From contig JAWRVZ010000103.1 of the NCBI GenBank assembly GCA_037043235.1, positions 249,501 to 313,500 on the forward strand: a DNA stretch of 64,000 bases, in the 5' to 3' direction. The stretch comes from Rhodeus uyekii (Eukaryota > Chordata > Actinopteri > Cypriniformes > Acheilognathidae). The position numbers and the translations under genes are program-made. Positions 1 through 9,876 of the stretch are shown one piece after another; within the stretch, counting starts at the first letter, position 1; the number at the start of each line of letters is the position of its first letter. Under the pieces are notes generated by a model. The model saw only the letters and a list, made by a program, of their open reading frames with translations, was not told the origin of the DNA and searched no databases.

Positions 1-1648
1 CCGCCATTCCCCGGGCCTCGGCCCCTGCCTCGACAGGAAGTCTGCTCCTATGTTCTGGACTCCAGGGATGTGGGCTGCCCTGAGGGAGAGCACCTTGCCC
101 TGGGCCCAAAGAAGAACTTGTCTCACCAATTTGTACATTGGACGAGAGCGAAGACCTCCCTGGTGATTGATGTAAGCCACCACTGTCATGCTGTCTGTGA
201 ACACAGTGACATGATGCCCAATTAGGTCCGGGAGGAAAGCAAGTAGCGCTCTGCGGACCGCCAGTAACTCCAGCAGGTTTATGTGCCAGGACTGGTGCCG
301 CAAGCTCCAAAGCCCTTGTGAGGAGCGGTCCCTCAGAACCGCCCCCCAACCTGTGAGGGAGGCATCCGTTGACAGAGTCGGAGTCGGAGAGACGGAGAGA
401 CGGAGCCCCCAACACGGGGCCTTGTGACAGGAACCAGATATTCTTCCACAGGGTCAAGGTGCGTAGGCATCGCCTCGTGACCTTGATTGTGCGAAGCGGG
501 TTGCCCCTCTGGGAAAACCCTTTGGTCCTGAGCCACCACTGCAGAGGTCTCATGTGTAGCAGGCCGAGCGGTATAACGCTGGACGCTGCTGCCATGAGCC
601 CTAACTCTCTCTGAAAGTGTTTGACAGTGAGTAGCTGGCCTAGTTTTATGCCCTCGACAGTTGAACGAATGGAATGAATGCGCCCGGGGGATAGCCGAGC
701 AGACATTGTTTCCGAGTCCCAAATGACTCCTAAGAAGGTGGTTCTCTGAGCAGGAGAAAGCACACTCTTCTTGGTGTTCAACCTTAACCCCAGCTCCTTC
801 ATGTGAGCGAGCACGACATCTCGATGACGTGCTGCTGACTGAGACGATTGGGCTAATACTAGCCAATCGTCTATATAATTGAGGACACGGATGCCTTGTA
901 ACCGCAACGGAGCAAGTGCAGCGTCCACGACCTTCGTGAACGTGCGGGGTGAGAGCGATAGGCCGAACGGAAGTACACGATACTGGTACGCCTTCCCCCC
1001 GAAGGCGAACCGTAGGAACTTCCGATGCTGAGGAAGGATGGAGATGTGGAAGTATACGTCTTTTAGGTCGATTGTGACGAACCAGTCCTCGGACCTGATA
1101 TGCGTCACAATCTGCCTGAGCGTCAACATTTTGAATTTTAGACGCAAGATAGTGCGATTTAGAAGACGCAAATCCAGAATGGGCCGCAACCCTCCATCCT
1201 TCTTCGGAACTATGAAGTATCGGCTGAAGAAACCGGACTGTCTGTCTGTAAGGGGCACATACTCGATGGCCCCTTTCTCCAGCAGAGAGTCTACTTCCTG
1301 TTCCATAATCAGAGCCTGCTGGGGTCCTACCGCGGACGATAGGATCCCCATAAAACGGGGTAGTGAAACCCCGAATTGAATTTTGTACCCGGAGATGCCC
1401 GGCAGACGCAACCATGCGGCCTAGAACTCTACTAAGGGAATCAGTCTCTCGAGACTGATCTCTGATACGAGCAGAGACACCACAGGGCCGGGGTTTCCGG
1501 ACACCGTACTGGTGGAATGCTCTAGGACCCTCCTTAGAGGGGGCAGTGCCTCCGAGACGGGCTCCCTCGGGAACCGGACACGGAGATGACCGCCTTGGTG
1601 CGGCTTGCCTCTGGCGTCAGGAACGCTTAGAGGTAGCCTTCTTGGCAT
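1..1648 (-). pseudogene. pol: DIRS reverse transcriptase / RNase H (copy A, partial)
   Basis: The frame whose codons start at positions 1 mod 3 on the minus strand reads through a leader (PPLRRVLEH), RT fingers (IVPKKDGGLRPILDLRLLN), palm (LKDVYFHISILPQHRKF) and the catalytic YIDD at 866-877, then thumb and connection. It lacks an integrase, as expected for DIRS. One TAG at 1421-1423 interrupts it between the leader and RT. A short tandem stretch of GAGACGGA/GAGTCG units at 370-405 shifts the frame, after which RNase H is read in the next frame (TDAS, then LELLA, then FTDSM supply the acidic residues). The gene leaves the window at base 1. With only one stop and one shift it is a recently disabled copy. 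The start is uncertain because the leader overlaps the end of gag, and translation may depend on it. Confidence 0.8.
333..1415 (-). other. Alternative-frame ORF overlapping DIRS RT (copy A)
   Basis: A 360-codon ORF sits in the -1 frame relative to the RT frame, covering most of RT. It encodes a basic, Ser/Arg/His-rich product with no motif I recognise. It would usually be dismissed as a frame shadow, but homologous alternative-frame ORFs are open in copy B (9355-9876) and copy C (27751-28557), with matching stretches such as GERGHRVC and SKIQNVDAQAD in A and C. The parsimonious reading is that strong RT conservation and biased codon use keep this frame open. A real overprinted protein is possible but unproven. 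Confidence 0.25.
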
Positions 1649-3080
1649 TTAAGATGTTCCTCAGATCCATCCTTTTACCAGAAGGCTGGGCCCGAGAGTG
1701 TTGTCCCGACCTCCCTTTATTAGGGGGAGGTAAACGAGATGCAACACTCTCCTTCTGTGAGGCCCTGTACGAGGAACTGTGAGCCCGTGTTTGGCTACTG
1801 GGCTCACGTGAAGGGTGGCGGGGAAGGACTTTGCTGAACGCCACCTGCTGCCGTGCAGCCTCCTGAAACTTATCGACAACGCTTTTTACGGCGTCGCCGA
1901 ACAAGCCCGAAGGGGACAGAGGGGCGTCCAACAAAACGAACTTGTCCTTATCTTTTATGGCTGAAAGATTGAGCCATAAATGCCTCTCCGTAGCCACCAG
2001 AGCTGCCATTGAGCGACCGACAGAGAAGGCCGTTTCTCTAGTGGCTCGGAGAGACAAATCCATGGCCCGACGCAGCTCTGCCACTGCTTCGGGACCAATA
2101 CCGCCACCTTGATCGAGGTCGCCCAGCAAATCTGCTTGGTAGGCCTGCAGCAGTGCCGTGGTGTGCAGGCACGCTGCAGCCTGACTAGAGGCAGAATATG
2201 CTTTCCCCACCAATGATGATGTAACTCGCAACGGTTTGGTGGGGAGCGCCGGGGCTTTGATAGTGGATGTCGACTGGGGCACAAGGTATCCCGCAAGAGC
2301 CTCGTCCACCTTCGGCATCCCTCCGTAACCATAGGGATGAGCTCCGGTAAGAGTTGCATACATCGCACTGGACGACGTATGCACCCTATCGGAAGCTGGC
2401 TTTTTCCAAGATCTCGATACCTCAGTATGGAGATCCTGGAAGAAAGGCATTGCCCGGCGCTGGGGAGCGACGCGAGCTGGAAGGTAACGCTCATCCAACT
2501 TACTTTTCCTGGGACGAGCGTTCCTAGTCTCCGCCGGCCAATCAATCTCCAGACGAGAGACTGCTCGCGTCACAACCTCGATCAGTTCCTCATACGCCGG
2601 TGAAGAGGGTGGCGAAGCCTCCTCAACCGGATCGATGCTAATCACCTCCTCATCCTCAGAGCAGGATAATGATAGCACCGAAGTCCCAGTCGGATTGGAA
2701 GAAACCGCGCCTGAAACGCGTGCTTCCAACCTCCGGCTGGAACTGGGATCAACACAGTCGAACTGCGAGACGGGCTCACCCGCCCCGCAACCTTCCGTGA
2801 GATCCATTTGCGATCCCCAAGATTGAGAATGCCGCCGAGCCTCAGCCGCAGCGGGTCCAGAACCTTGAAGAACGCGAGTCTGGTTAGTATCCGCAAATAC
2901 TGCCAGACGGGAGCGGAGAGTACGCAATGAGAACCTCTCGCAGTTCTCACAATCACCGCCCTCAAGCGCTGACCGAGCGTGCTCCGCTCCCAGACAGACA
3001 ACGCACTGACTGTGTGTGTCCTTACCCGTAATGAAACGGGTACAAGGAGAAACACACGGTGTAAATGCCTGTTCCGCCAT
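1617..3080 (-). CDS. gag: DIRS Gag-like protein (copy A)
   Basis: An uninterrupted 487-codon frame from the ATG at 3078-3080. An upstream in-frame ATG at 3158 would add 26 residues, but I prefer the internal one because the homologous gag in copy C begins there (MANEQSFRPC against MAEQAFTPC). The N-terminus has clustered cysteines (CVVCLGAEH and CENCERF), possibly metal binding. It is followed by an acidic Ser/Glu-rich linker, a WPAE motif, a helix-rich middle (around residues 300-420, with KDKDKFVLLDAPLSPSGLFG) and a basic tail rich in Arg, Lys and Ser. It presumably forms the particle or binds the element RNA. The 3' end overlaps the pol leader by about 30 bases. This is the only full-length DIRS gag in the window. 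Confidence 0.82.
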   Translation of the reverse strand: MAEQAFTPCVSPCTRFITGKDTHSQCVVCLGAEHARSALEGGDCENCERFSLRTLRSRLAVFADTNQTRVLQGSGPAAAEARRHSQSWGSQMDLTEGCGAGEPVSQFDCVDPSSSRRLEARVSGAVSSNPTGTSVLSLSCSEDEEVISIDPVEEASPPSSPAYEELIEVVTRAVSRLEIDWPAETRNARPRKSKLDERYLPARVAPQRRAMPFFQDLHTEVSRSWKKPASDRVHTSSSAMYATLTGAHPYGYGGMPKVDEALAGYLVPQSTSTIKAPALPTKPLRVTSSLVGKAYSASSQAAACLHTTALLQAYQADLLGDLDQGGGIGPEAVAELRRAMDLSLRATRETAFSVGRSMAALVATERHLWLNLSAIKDKDKFVLLDAPLSPSGLFGDAVKSVVDKFQEAARQQVAFSKVLPRHPSREPSSQTRAHSSSYRASQKESVASRLPPPNKGRSGQHSRAQPSGKRMDLRNILNAKKATSKRS

Positions 3081-3149
3081 AATCACAACGCACGTAATCC
3101 AAAGGGTGGTTTGAAACTCGCAAGCACAAACTCTCTGACACACGCACGC

Positions 3150-3336
3150 TGAAGACACTCAAAGCTGTCACTTCCGGGTTCCGGCGCGCTTTTATGCTCT
3201 GTTCATGACGTCCCTTCCCGCGACTTGCATTCACACGCGTAAATTTCCCATTGGTTGTACACATCCTCACGTGACTGACGTCAAGGGTTTCCCCTAGCGT
3301 TTTCTGACGCAGCTCGAAGTTCCCATGAAAGGGAAC
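3150..3336. repeat. DIRS inverted terminal repeat (copy A)
   Basis: Closely matches the right terminal repeat of copy C (29778-29967), including CACGTGACTGA, the GCGCTTTTATGCTCT stretch, a TGACGTC element and the outermost GGGAAC. It is expected to hold the promoter of the element. The partner repeat is outside the window. Confidence 0.8.
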
Positions 3337-4581
3337 GACAGTGTTAAGAGTTCTACAGATACACACTTATTTTACAGATTTCCTAAATGATTACAGTCAA
3401 ACAATAAATAGTCAAGACGTGCTCAAGATTTAAAATTAAGTTTTATTTTGGCAGATAAAATAAGTATAAACAGTATAAAAAATAATTAAAATCATCTCAA
3501 ACTTCCATTTGCAGCATTTGTTTACATATAATTTAATAGTGTTTAAATTATGTAAAACATGTAATCTAAAATCACAATTATTGAATAAATAAAATACAAA
3601 ATTTAAATTACTTCAGTAATTAACAATAGTTTATCAAATTCTCAAACTAGGATTATGGTGACAATCTAAACATACTGAATACAAAACTGTAACACTTTAC
3701 AAAATGAACAGCACTTATACAGCGTTTATTAAAATTATACAGCATTTATTTATTAAATTTATGACTGGAGTAATGATGCTGAAAATTCACCTTTGCTAAC
3801 AAGAATGAATTACATTTTTAAATATTTTCAAATAGAAAAGTTATTTTAAATTGTAATATTATTTCACATTATTACTGTTAGTATGAGTAATTAAATAAAT
3901 GCAGCCTTGCAGGTGAGCAGACGAAACTTCTTTTAAAAACATAAAAAATCTTACGATCCCAAACTTTTGAACAGTGTGTGTGTGTGTACACTACCGGTCA
4001 AATGTTTTAGAACAGTAATATTTTTGTATGTTTTTAAAGATGTCACTTCTGCTCACCAGGGCTGCATTTATGCTATTAAATTATTTAAAAAAAATAGAAA
4101 ATAAGCTGTAATATTGCGAAATATTATTAAAATGCATATTAACTGTTTTCTATTTGAATATATTTTAAAATGTAATTTATTCCTGTGATGCAAAGCTGAA
4201 TTTCCAGCATTACTCCAGCCTTCAGTGTCACATGATCCTTCAGAAATCATTCTGATATGAGGATTTGCTGCTCAAGAAACATTTATGATTATCTATTATC
4301 AATGTTAAAAACAGTTCTTTTTATGATTCTTTGATAAATAGAAAGTTCAAAAGAACAGTATTTATCTGAAATAGAAAGCTTTTGTGACATTGTATACCGT
4401 TCAAAAGTTTTGGGTTGGTAAGATTTAGTTTTTTTGGGAAAGAAATTCATAAACTTTTTCAGCAAGGATGCATTAAAGTGACACTATAGATATTTATAAT
4501 GTTGCAAAAGCTTTATATTTCAGATAAATGCTGTTCTTTTGAACTTTTTATTCATTAAATAATCCTGAAAAAAAAATGTAC
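3337..4581. repeat. AT-rich DNA with hAT-like MITE fragments
   Basis: No gene is visible. From about 3760 there are overlapping, oppositely oriented copies of one short repeat. Recognisable pieces are the ends TACACTACCGGTCAAA and ATACCGTTCAAAAGTTT (3998, 4395), the reverse form near 3952, and internal blocks such as TCACATGATCCTTCAGAAATC. One copy is continued at 5132-5241 beyond a foldback insertion. The first 420 bases show only AT-rich sequence. Confidence 0.55.
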
Positions 4582-5131
4582 ACAGCTTGTAACGTTATAG
4601 TGGGTACTGCTCCTTTAAGGCGGAGCGCTTTTTCCCTCTGCCTAAAAACCGATGTTTTCACACAGCAAACGTACACGGAAGTTTTGCGTATGCTTAAATA
4701 AGCGGAAAATGAAATTATATTACATTTATAATGGGTTTACCAGGGGGAGTCAGATTTTCAAAGCAGAAACATCTTTGAAAATCTTTCTTTCTGCACCTTT
4801 GAAAATCTCACTCCCCTCACTAACTCTGGTTTAAAAGCTCACAGACTTACCATATGATGAGATAATAAGATAAATATGGTGAGTCTTATTTTTCGGCTGT
4901 AAAAATCTGACTCCCCATGTAAACCCATAGGCCTACTATAATTCATTATAAATGTAATATACTTTCATTTTCTGCTTATTTATTCAAGCGTACACAAAAC
5001 TTCTGTGTACTTTCTAAGTGTTTGCGGTGTGAAAACATCGATTTGTAGACGAATATGCTCGATGCAGCGCGTATTAGGCTAATGCGGTACAACACCGGCC
5101 TCTCCTAGAGAATAAACGCGTTACAAGCTGT
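4582..5131. repeat. Foldback (long inverted-repeat) element
   Basis: The outermost ACAGCTTGTAACG (4582-4594) is mirrored by CGTTACAAGCTGT (5119-5131). Inside, a left arm at about 4650-4765 and a right arm at about 4897-5045 are imperfect reverse complements over more than 100 bases, including CGATGTTTTCACAC / GTGTGAAAACATCG and GGGGAGTCAGATTTT / AAAATCTGACTCCCC. About 130 bases lie between them. It contains no credible gene. It interrupts a MITE copy whose halves continue on both sides, so it looks like an inserted non-autonomous DNA transposon. Confidence 0.7.
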
Positions 5132-5241
5132 TTTCAACATTAATAATAATAGTAAATGTTTCTTAAGCAGCATATCAGAATGATTTCTGAAGGATCATGT
5201 GACACTAAAGACTGGAGTAATGATGCTGAAAATTCAGCTTT
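5132..5241. repeat. Right part of the interrupted MITE
   Basis: Contains TTTCTGAAGGATCATGTGACAC and GACTGGAGTAATGATGCTG, the same blocks (in the opposite orientation) as at 4170-4250 and 3760-3780. It is the continuation of the repeat broken by the foldback element. Confidence 0.55.
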
Positions 5242-5316
5242 CCTAATGTTAGTATGTCAATACTCACCGCTCCTGAAGATCATGTGGCTGGATTTTTTCT
5301 TCCTAAAATGTATTTT

Positions 5317-5321
<5 letters not shown>

Positions 5322-5347
<26 letters not shown>
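5322..5347. repeat. (CA)n microsatellite
   Basis: About 13 uninterrupted CA dinucleotides. Short ORFs crossing it owe their Thr-His runs to this repeat. Confidence 0.95.
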
Positions 5348-6097
5348 TTAGCCATTTACTTACTAACAGGGATTTTCAAAAGAGCTTGTACAAGACTCCG
5401 TTCTCAGTTCAGTCATTTACAAATTTTTTTTTATTTTAATCCTAGTTTACAATATTAATACATGCTAACAACACACAGTAACGTTAATGTTAGCTAATGT
5501 ATTAATGTATTAATACATTGAACTATGTAATGTCGTTATCGGGATTAGATTATTACTTAAACACATTACATCACAATGTAGCAGACTATATTTTTTTAAT
5601 AAAAGCTAAATTATTTAACTTACCGTCTGTAGTTGTCCGGTAACGTTACGCGTTGGTAAAAGTCGTTGGCCATATTGCATTTTTTCTTGTTTGTTCACCA
5701 TTAACAATCCGCAACTTAAATTTGCCTAAAATATAAAATTTTGCAGTCCGACGTAAAATAATCAATGTAATAATCCATGCAAAACCGAGCTGAAGTAGTA
5801 CTGTGCACTGCAGTTGGCGAGCTGCAACGCACACAGACAGATACGCGCGCGCGCACACTCGCTTTCCAACAAACGGATTCAAATTTGAAAAAAGGCGCGC
5901 ACGCTGTAGAAGGCGCGGACATTTGTCATTGGCCAGATTCCTGGATGAAACTCAGCATAACCAATCATGCTCAAAGCAACACAGACATACAATAGCCTAA
6001 TGTGGCATTTGTAGGCTGTTGTAAATAATTGTTTAAATTGGGTTTTTATTGCACATATATATGTGTATATATTGAGTATATATTATATATTGGGTTT
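5348..6097. other. No gene seen
   Basis: AT-rich sequence with one GC-richer island (about 5800-5930) containing an alternating CG run near 5845-5856. Small ORFs here overlap on both strands, share no motif with known families and have no splice context that I can defend. Confidence 0.5.
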
Positions 6098-6168
6098 TTT
6101 TATTGCAGTGCATGATATATATGGTAATACAATGGTAATATATATGGCAATCATGCACTGCAATAAAA
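6098..6168. repeat. Perfect 18-bp inverted repeat (hairpin)
   Basis: TTTTATTGCAGTGCATGA at 6098-6115 is the exact reverse complement of 6151-6168. The 35-base loop is AT-rich and itself partly palindromic. It may be the fused ends of a small DNA transposon. Confidence 0.75.
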
Positions 6169-6379
6169 CTTTATTGTATTATACAATTATAAATTTTATT
6201 ATTGTATTTTATTTATTATAAATTATACAATTTATTTACCTGATATTTCCTTTAGAAATACTCTGCCTAATAATGTCAACTCTCATTTTCACTTTTACTG
6301 TGTGCCACTTTTACACAACCTGTTGGTTTAGGTTTAATCTTCTGTCCAAAGCAACACTTGTTTCCTAACATTGCATAAT

Positions 6380-6720
6380 CAGGCATAATATTATGACCTT
6401 CCTAATATTGTGTTGGTCCCCCTTTTGCTGGTAAAAAAAAAAGCCCTGACCCCCAATATGTTAGCAACAGATCCTTTAAGTCTTGTAAGCAATGCACACG
6501 CACCTGGCCACCATGATGCAAAAGAAAATATGATTCATCGGAATCTGTGCTCTGTGGTCCAGTTCTGATGCTCACGTGCCCACTGTTGGCACTTTTGGAG
6601 ATGAACAGGAGTCCGCATGGACACCCTGACTGGTCAGTGGCTATGCCGCCCCATATGCAACAAACTGAGAAGCTCTGTGGATTCTGACCCCTTTCTATCA
6701 GGACCAGCATTAACTTCTTG
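6380..6720 (-). repeat. Interspersed DNA-transposon-like fragment
   Basis: Begins near AGGCATAATATTATGACC and reads GTGTTGGTCCCCCTTTTGCTG, a block I associate with a common fish interspersed repeat. A 102-codon minus-strand ORF (6402-6710) spans it, but I cannot place this ORF in a family. Treated as a repeat relic. Confidence 0.4.
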
Positions 6721-7049
6721 AGCAGTTTGAGCTCCAGTAGCTCGTCTGTTAATCCTTACGCTTGCCCATTTTTCCTGCTTCTAACACATCAACTTTGAGC
6801 ACAAAAACAGCTTGGGCTTTTGCATGGCTTTTTGTTTGTGGACTTCTCGTCTGCATTTGATCTTTTGCAGCCTTGTTATTTTAGGACAAAAACTTCAGTT
6901 TCATTTTAATCATGGTATAGTCTCATGAGACAGACTTTTTAGACAGACTTTGAGTGGTTGCCCCTGTGGCAGCGTTTTAGGACAATTTGATGTTCAACAA
7001 ATCATTATAAACTTACTTTTGTGGCTGAGGCAATTCATTTATGTAACAA

Positions 7050-7180
7050 ATGTGTCTTATTATTATTATTATTATTTTATTTTAGCCGTATATTAAAGAT
7101 ACTTAAATGTCTTGATTGAACTAAGGGCTAATCCTAGCTTAGTCTTAACCCTGTCTGTGAGACCAGGCCTGGGTTTGGGG
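7050..7180. repeat. (ATT)n tract and Harbinger-like end remnant
   Basis: An ATT trinucleotide run (about 7052-7075) is followed by GGGCTAATCCTAGCTTAGTC and CCCTGTCTGTGAGACC. These resemble, loosely, the terminal sequences of fish Harbinger-type MITEs. No partner end was found nearby. Confidence 0.35.
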
Positions 7181-7981
7181 TTAAGGTTATTAAGCACCAC
7201 AATGCTGTAAATATGCACGGTTGGAAAGACAGGTTTGAGTGTCATGAGTGTTTTGTCTAGCATATTCGAGTGTTGTGCGGGTTAAGTGTTTTCAGTATCA
7301 ACGTGTTCAGTGTCACGGTGTTAGCTCAAATGTACCGCGATAGCGCGCGCGCGTGCGCTGACAATGTCGCAACACACAGGAAGTGTTTGTTATATGTGTT
7401 TTAACGCTTTCGTTACTCGTTGTTTCTGTTAAGTGTAAAGCTATGTACTTGTTGTATATCATTTGTGTATGTGTCTGTTTCTGTTGTATTCACGTTATAA
7501 AGTTAAGTGAATGAACATCGCGGGTGTGATTTATAATCAACATATATCACTCCCTTACAGGAGTATAACATATATAAACAATAAAGTTTACTGTGGCTTC
7601 TTAAGAACACGTCTGATGCACATTCTTGGATCTTCATTTTCTTGAAGTAGGCTAGAATTATTCATATACAGAAAAACATGGTATAAATAAAACTATGTAT
7701 TAATGTACATATTTTGTTCGTAATTTTACATGGATTTGTATGTATTGAATGAAAAAAAAATACTGTAAAAAATTAGAGTTATTTTCTGTAAAATTAAGAT
7801 TTTTTTTTACAGTGCAGGGTCCGTGCACAACAATTTTTCGAGTCAGCGTTATGCACATTATCTGAATGTGGCAAGTTAAAAACTTTTCACACTTACTGGT
7901 TTACTAATTTTGGGCCTAAAAAACTGCATTTTTCTATTATATAGGTGACTAAGATGGGATCCTGCTAGGAGGATCTCAACA
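7181..7981. other. Possible solo LTR or relic, otherwise no gene
   Basis: The stretch 7190-7620 has a CG-alternating patch near 7340 and an AATAAA followed by GTTTACTGTGGC near 7580, resembling the polyadenylation zone of an LTR. I could not find matching termini or a target-site duplication. 7621-7981 is AT-rich with no recognisable feature. Confidence 0.3.
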
Positions 7982-7994
7982 AGGGAACTCAACA

Positions 7995-8165
7995 CTGCGT
8001 CAAACGCATATGGGAACGCCTTAGCGTGATTGTCTCTTGAAGCGCAATGAAATCCAGGTGTGCGAGTGCACGTCGCCGAGGGTGACGTCATGAGCCAGGA
8101 GTATATAGAGCATGCTGTGACCCGGAAGCGGCAGCTTTAGTGTGTTCAACAAGCGCTCGAAGCTA
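7995..8165. repeat. DIRS left terminal repeat (copy B)
   Basis: Starts around AAGGGAACTCAACACTG, contains a TGACGTCA element and TATATAGAGC, and ends near GGAAGCGGCAGC. A 30-base stretch is repeated in reverse at 12450-12500, as expected for the DIRS internal complementary region. Confidence 0.7.
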
Positions 8166-8223
8166 ACGTGTGTGAAGGGTTGTGCTGGCGGTAAGCTTGT
8201 TTTTATGTTTTTACCTCTTATTA

Positions 8224-9350
8224 TGGCGGATGTTCATTCAGACGTTGTCACTCCCTGCTGCGTTTTATCACGAGCAGTGATACACGTGCTCTGTGTGTGA
8301 CTTGTTTGGGCATGCACGCTCAGCGCTCGAGGGCTCTGAGTGTGCAGAGTTTTTGCAACTGTGCTCCACACTCTCCGCTCACACCAGTTTTCGAGAGAAC
8401 TGCTCGGGCTCGTGGTCCCCGTGGGTCTGACCCCGCTGTAGCTGAGGCTGAAAGGCAGTCGCGCTCATAGGGATCGCAGTTGGATTTAGCAGTGGGGCTG
8501 GAGATGGGCAATGCCTTATCTCCTCCCTTACCTGCTGGATCCACCCTCACTCAGGATTTGGAAGCACACCATGCGGTGGTTACTTCCGGCCTGGGTGAGG
8601 ATGCAATACTGAACCTCTCCAGTTCTGAGGAGCTGGAGGTGGATGTCGTCAGTGTCGACGTCGGTGAGGTTGAGCCACCATCAGCTGCTCGAGGTGGTGA
8701 CTCGGGCAACAGTGAGGCTTGGTCTCGAGTGACCAGCTGAGCCGAGGGACGCTCGTCCAGGGAAAGGTGGACGAGCGCTACAGCATCAGAGTGCAGCATC
8801 AGCGTCGGGGTTTGCCTTTAAACCCGGACCTCCACATCGAGGTGTTGAGGTCCGGGAAGTGGCCCGTCTCCCACACAGTGCATAGCAGTGCTGCCGCTAA
8901 CTATGCTACTCTTGTAGGAGCTAAAGAGCGGTTACGGGGCGATGCCTAGAGTGGAGGTTGGCGAATTATTTCGCCCACCACTCATCGCCGCCCCTGAAAA
9001 CCCTGACGCTGCCCACATCCTCGATGAGGGAGGGGAAATTGGCCCTTAGGCAGTCGACGAGCTGCGCAGGGCCAATGCTCTCTCTCTGCACAATGGCAAT
9101 TTGACCACGCTGAGAGAGAGAGATAAGAATATCATCTTTGATGCCGCTCTTATGCATCCTGGCCTCTTCGGCGATGCTGTCGAGATGGCCGTCGAGAGGC
9201 TTCAGGAGGCTGCTAAGCAGGAGGTGGCATTCAGGAAAATTCTCCCCCGTCGCTCTCGAGCGTCTGGGACTGCGAGCCAGCCATAGCCTTCTGGCAGGAG
9301 GACAGGTCTGAGGACTGTCCTCCAGGCTAAGAAGGCAAAGAGCAAAAGGC
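8224..9350 (+). pseudogene. gag: DIRS gag (copy B)
   Basis: Starts at ATG 8224 (MADVHSDVVTPCC) and can be followed by homology to gag of copy A only by changing frame several times. Visible pieces are the Cys-rich N-terminus, GKVDERY with LNPDLHIEVLRSGKW around 8760-8870, and ALMHPGLFGDAVEMAVERLQ around 9155-9210, which corresponds to PLSPSGLFGDAVKSVVDKFQ in copy A. There are several in-frame stops. It cannot produce a full Gag. Confidence 0.75.
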
Positions 9351-9354
9351 CCTG

Positions 9355-9876
9355 ATGCTCGCAGTTGTCCCCCGCTGGTCTACCTCGAGGGGTAGATCAG
9401 TGCCCTGCAAGCACGGTAGCAGGCCCAGTACCTCGAGGGGGCCGAGTCACGCTCTTCGCAGGCAGCTCCTTCCAGTCACGCTCCACATGGGACGCTCTGG
9501 ACAGGTCGCCCCCTCTGAGGAGGGTCCTAGAGCATCCGCTCCAGCGGCTCTCTGGTATCCACCAGGGCCCCGGGGTGGAAAAATATATCTGTCCAGAGGT
9601 CAGTCTCGAGAGGCTGATACCCTTTGTAGATTTCATGGCAGCATGGCTACGTCAGCCAGGAATCTCTCACTGGGTCCTGCATACCGTATAAGAAGGATAT
9701 GCTATTCAGTTCCGGGTTCATCCACCCAGATTTTCGGGGGCTCTGCCAACCTTGGTGGACCCCGAGCAGGCTCTGGTCATGGAACAGGAAGTCGACTCAT
9801 TGCTGAGGAAAGAGGCCATAGAGTATGTTCCTCTATCAGCCAGAGAGTCTGCCTTTTACAGCCGATACTTCATTGA
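9355..9876 (+). other. Alternative-frame ORF overlapping DIRS leader/RT (copy B)
   Basis: A 173-codon ORF in the -1 frame relative to RT of the same copy. Its C-terminal part (GSGHGTGSRL, EERGHRVC, LQPILH) matches the alternative-frame ORFs of copies A and C. The same caution applies: it may be a conserved shadow of RT rather than a protein. Confidence 0.25.

Larger units (their letters stand above)
1..3336 (-). mobile_element. DIRS-type retrotransposon copy A (5' part)
   Basis: A tyrosine-recombinase retrotransposon on the minus strand, cut by the left edge of the window. From its 5' end it shows an inverted terminal repeat (3150-3336, ending GGGAAC at 3336), a gag gene and an RT/RNase H gene. 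The recombinase and second terminal repeat would lie to the left of base 1. The order gag, RT, RNase H and the family-level similarity to copy C, whose recombinase is visible, support the DIRS assignment. It is the best preserved of the DIRS copies here. DIRS elements lack LTRs and DDE integrase and integrate through a circular DNA by a tyrosine recombinase (family knowledge). Confidence 0.88.

Noticed and set aside
5156..5458. ORF with a Thr-His run
   Set aside because: The run is the translated (CA)n microsatellite, and the rest is MITE sequence.
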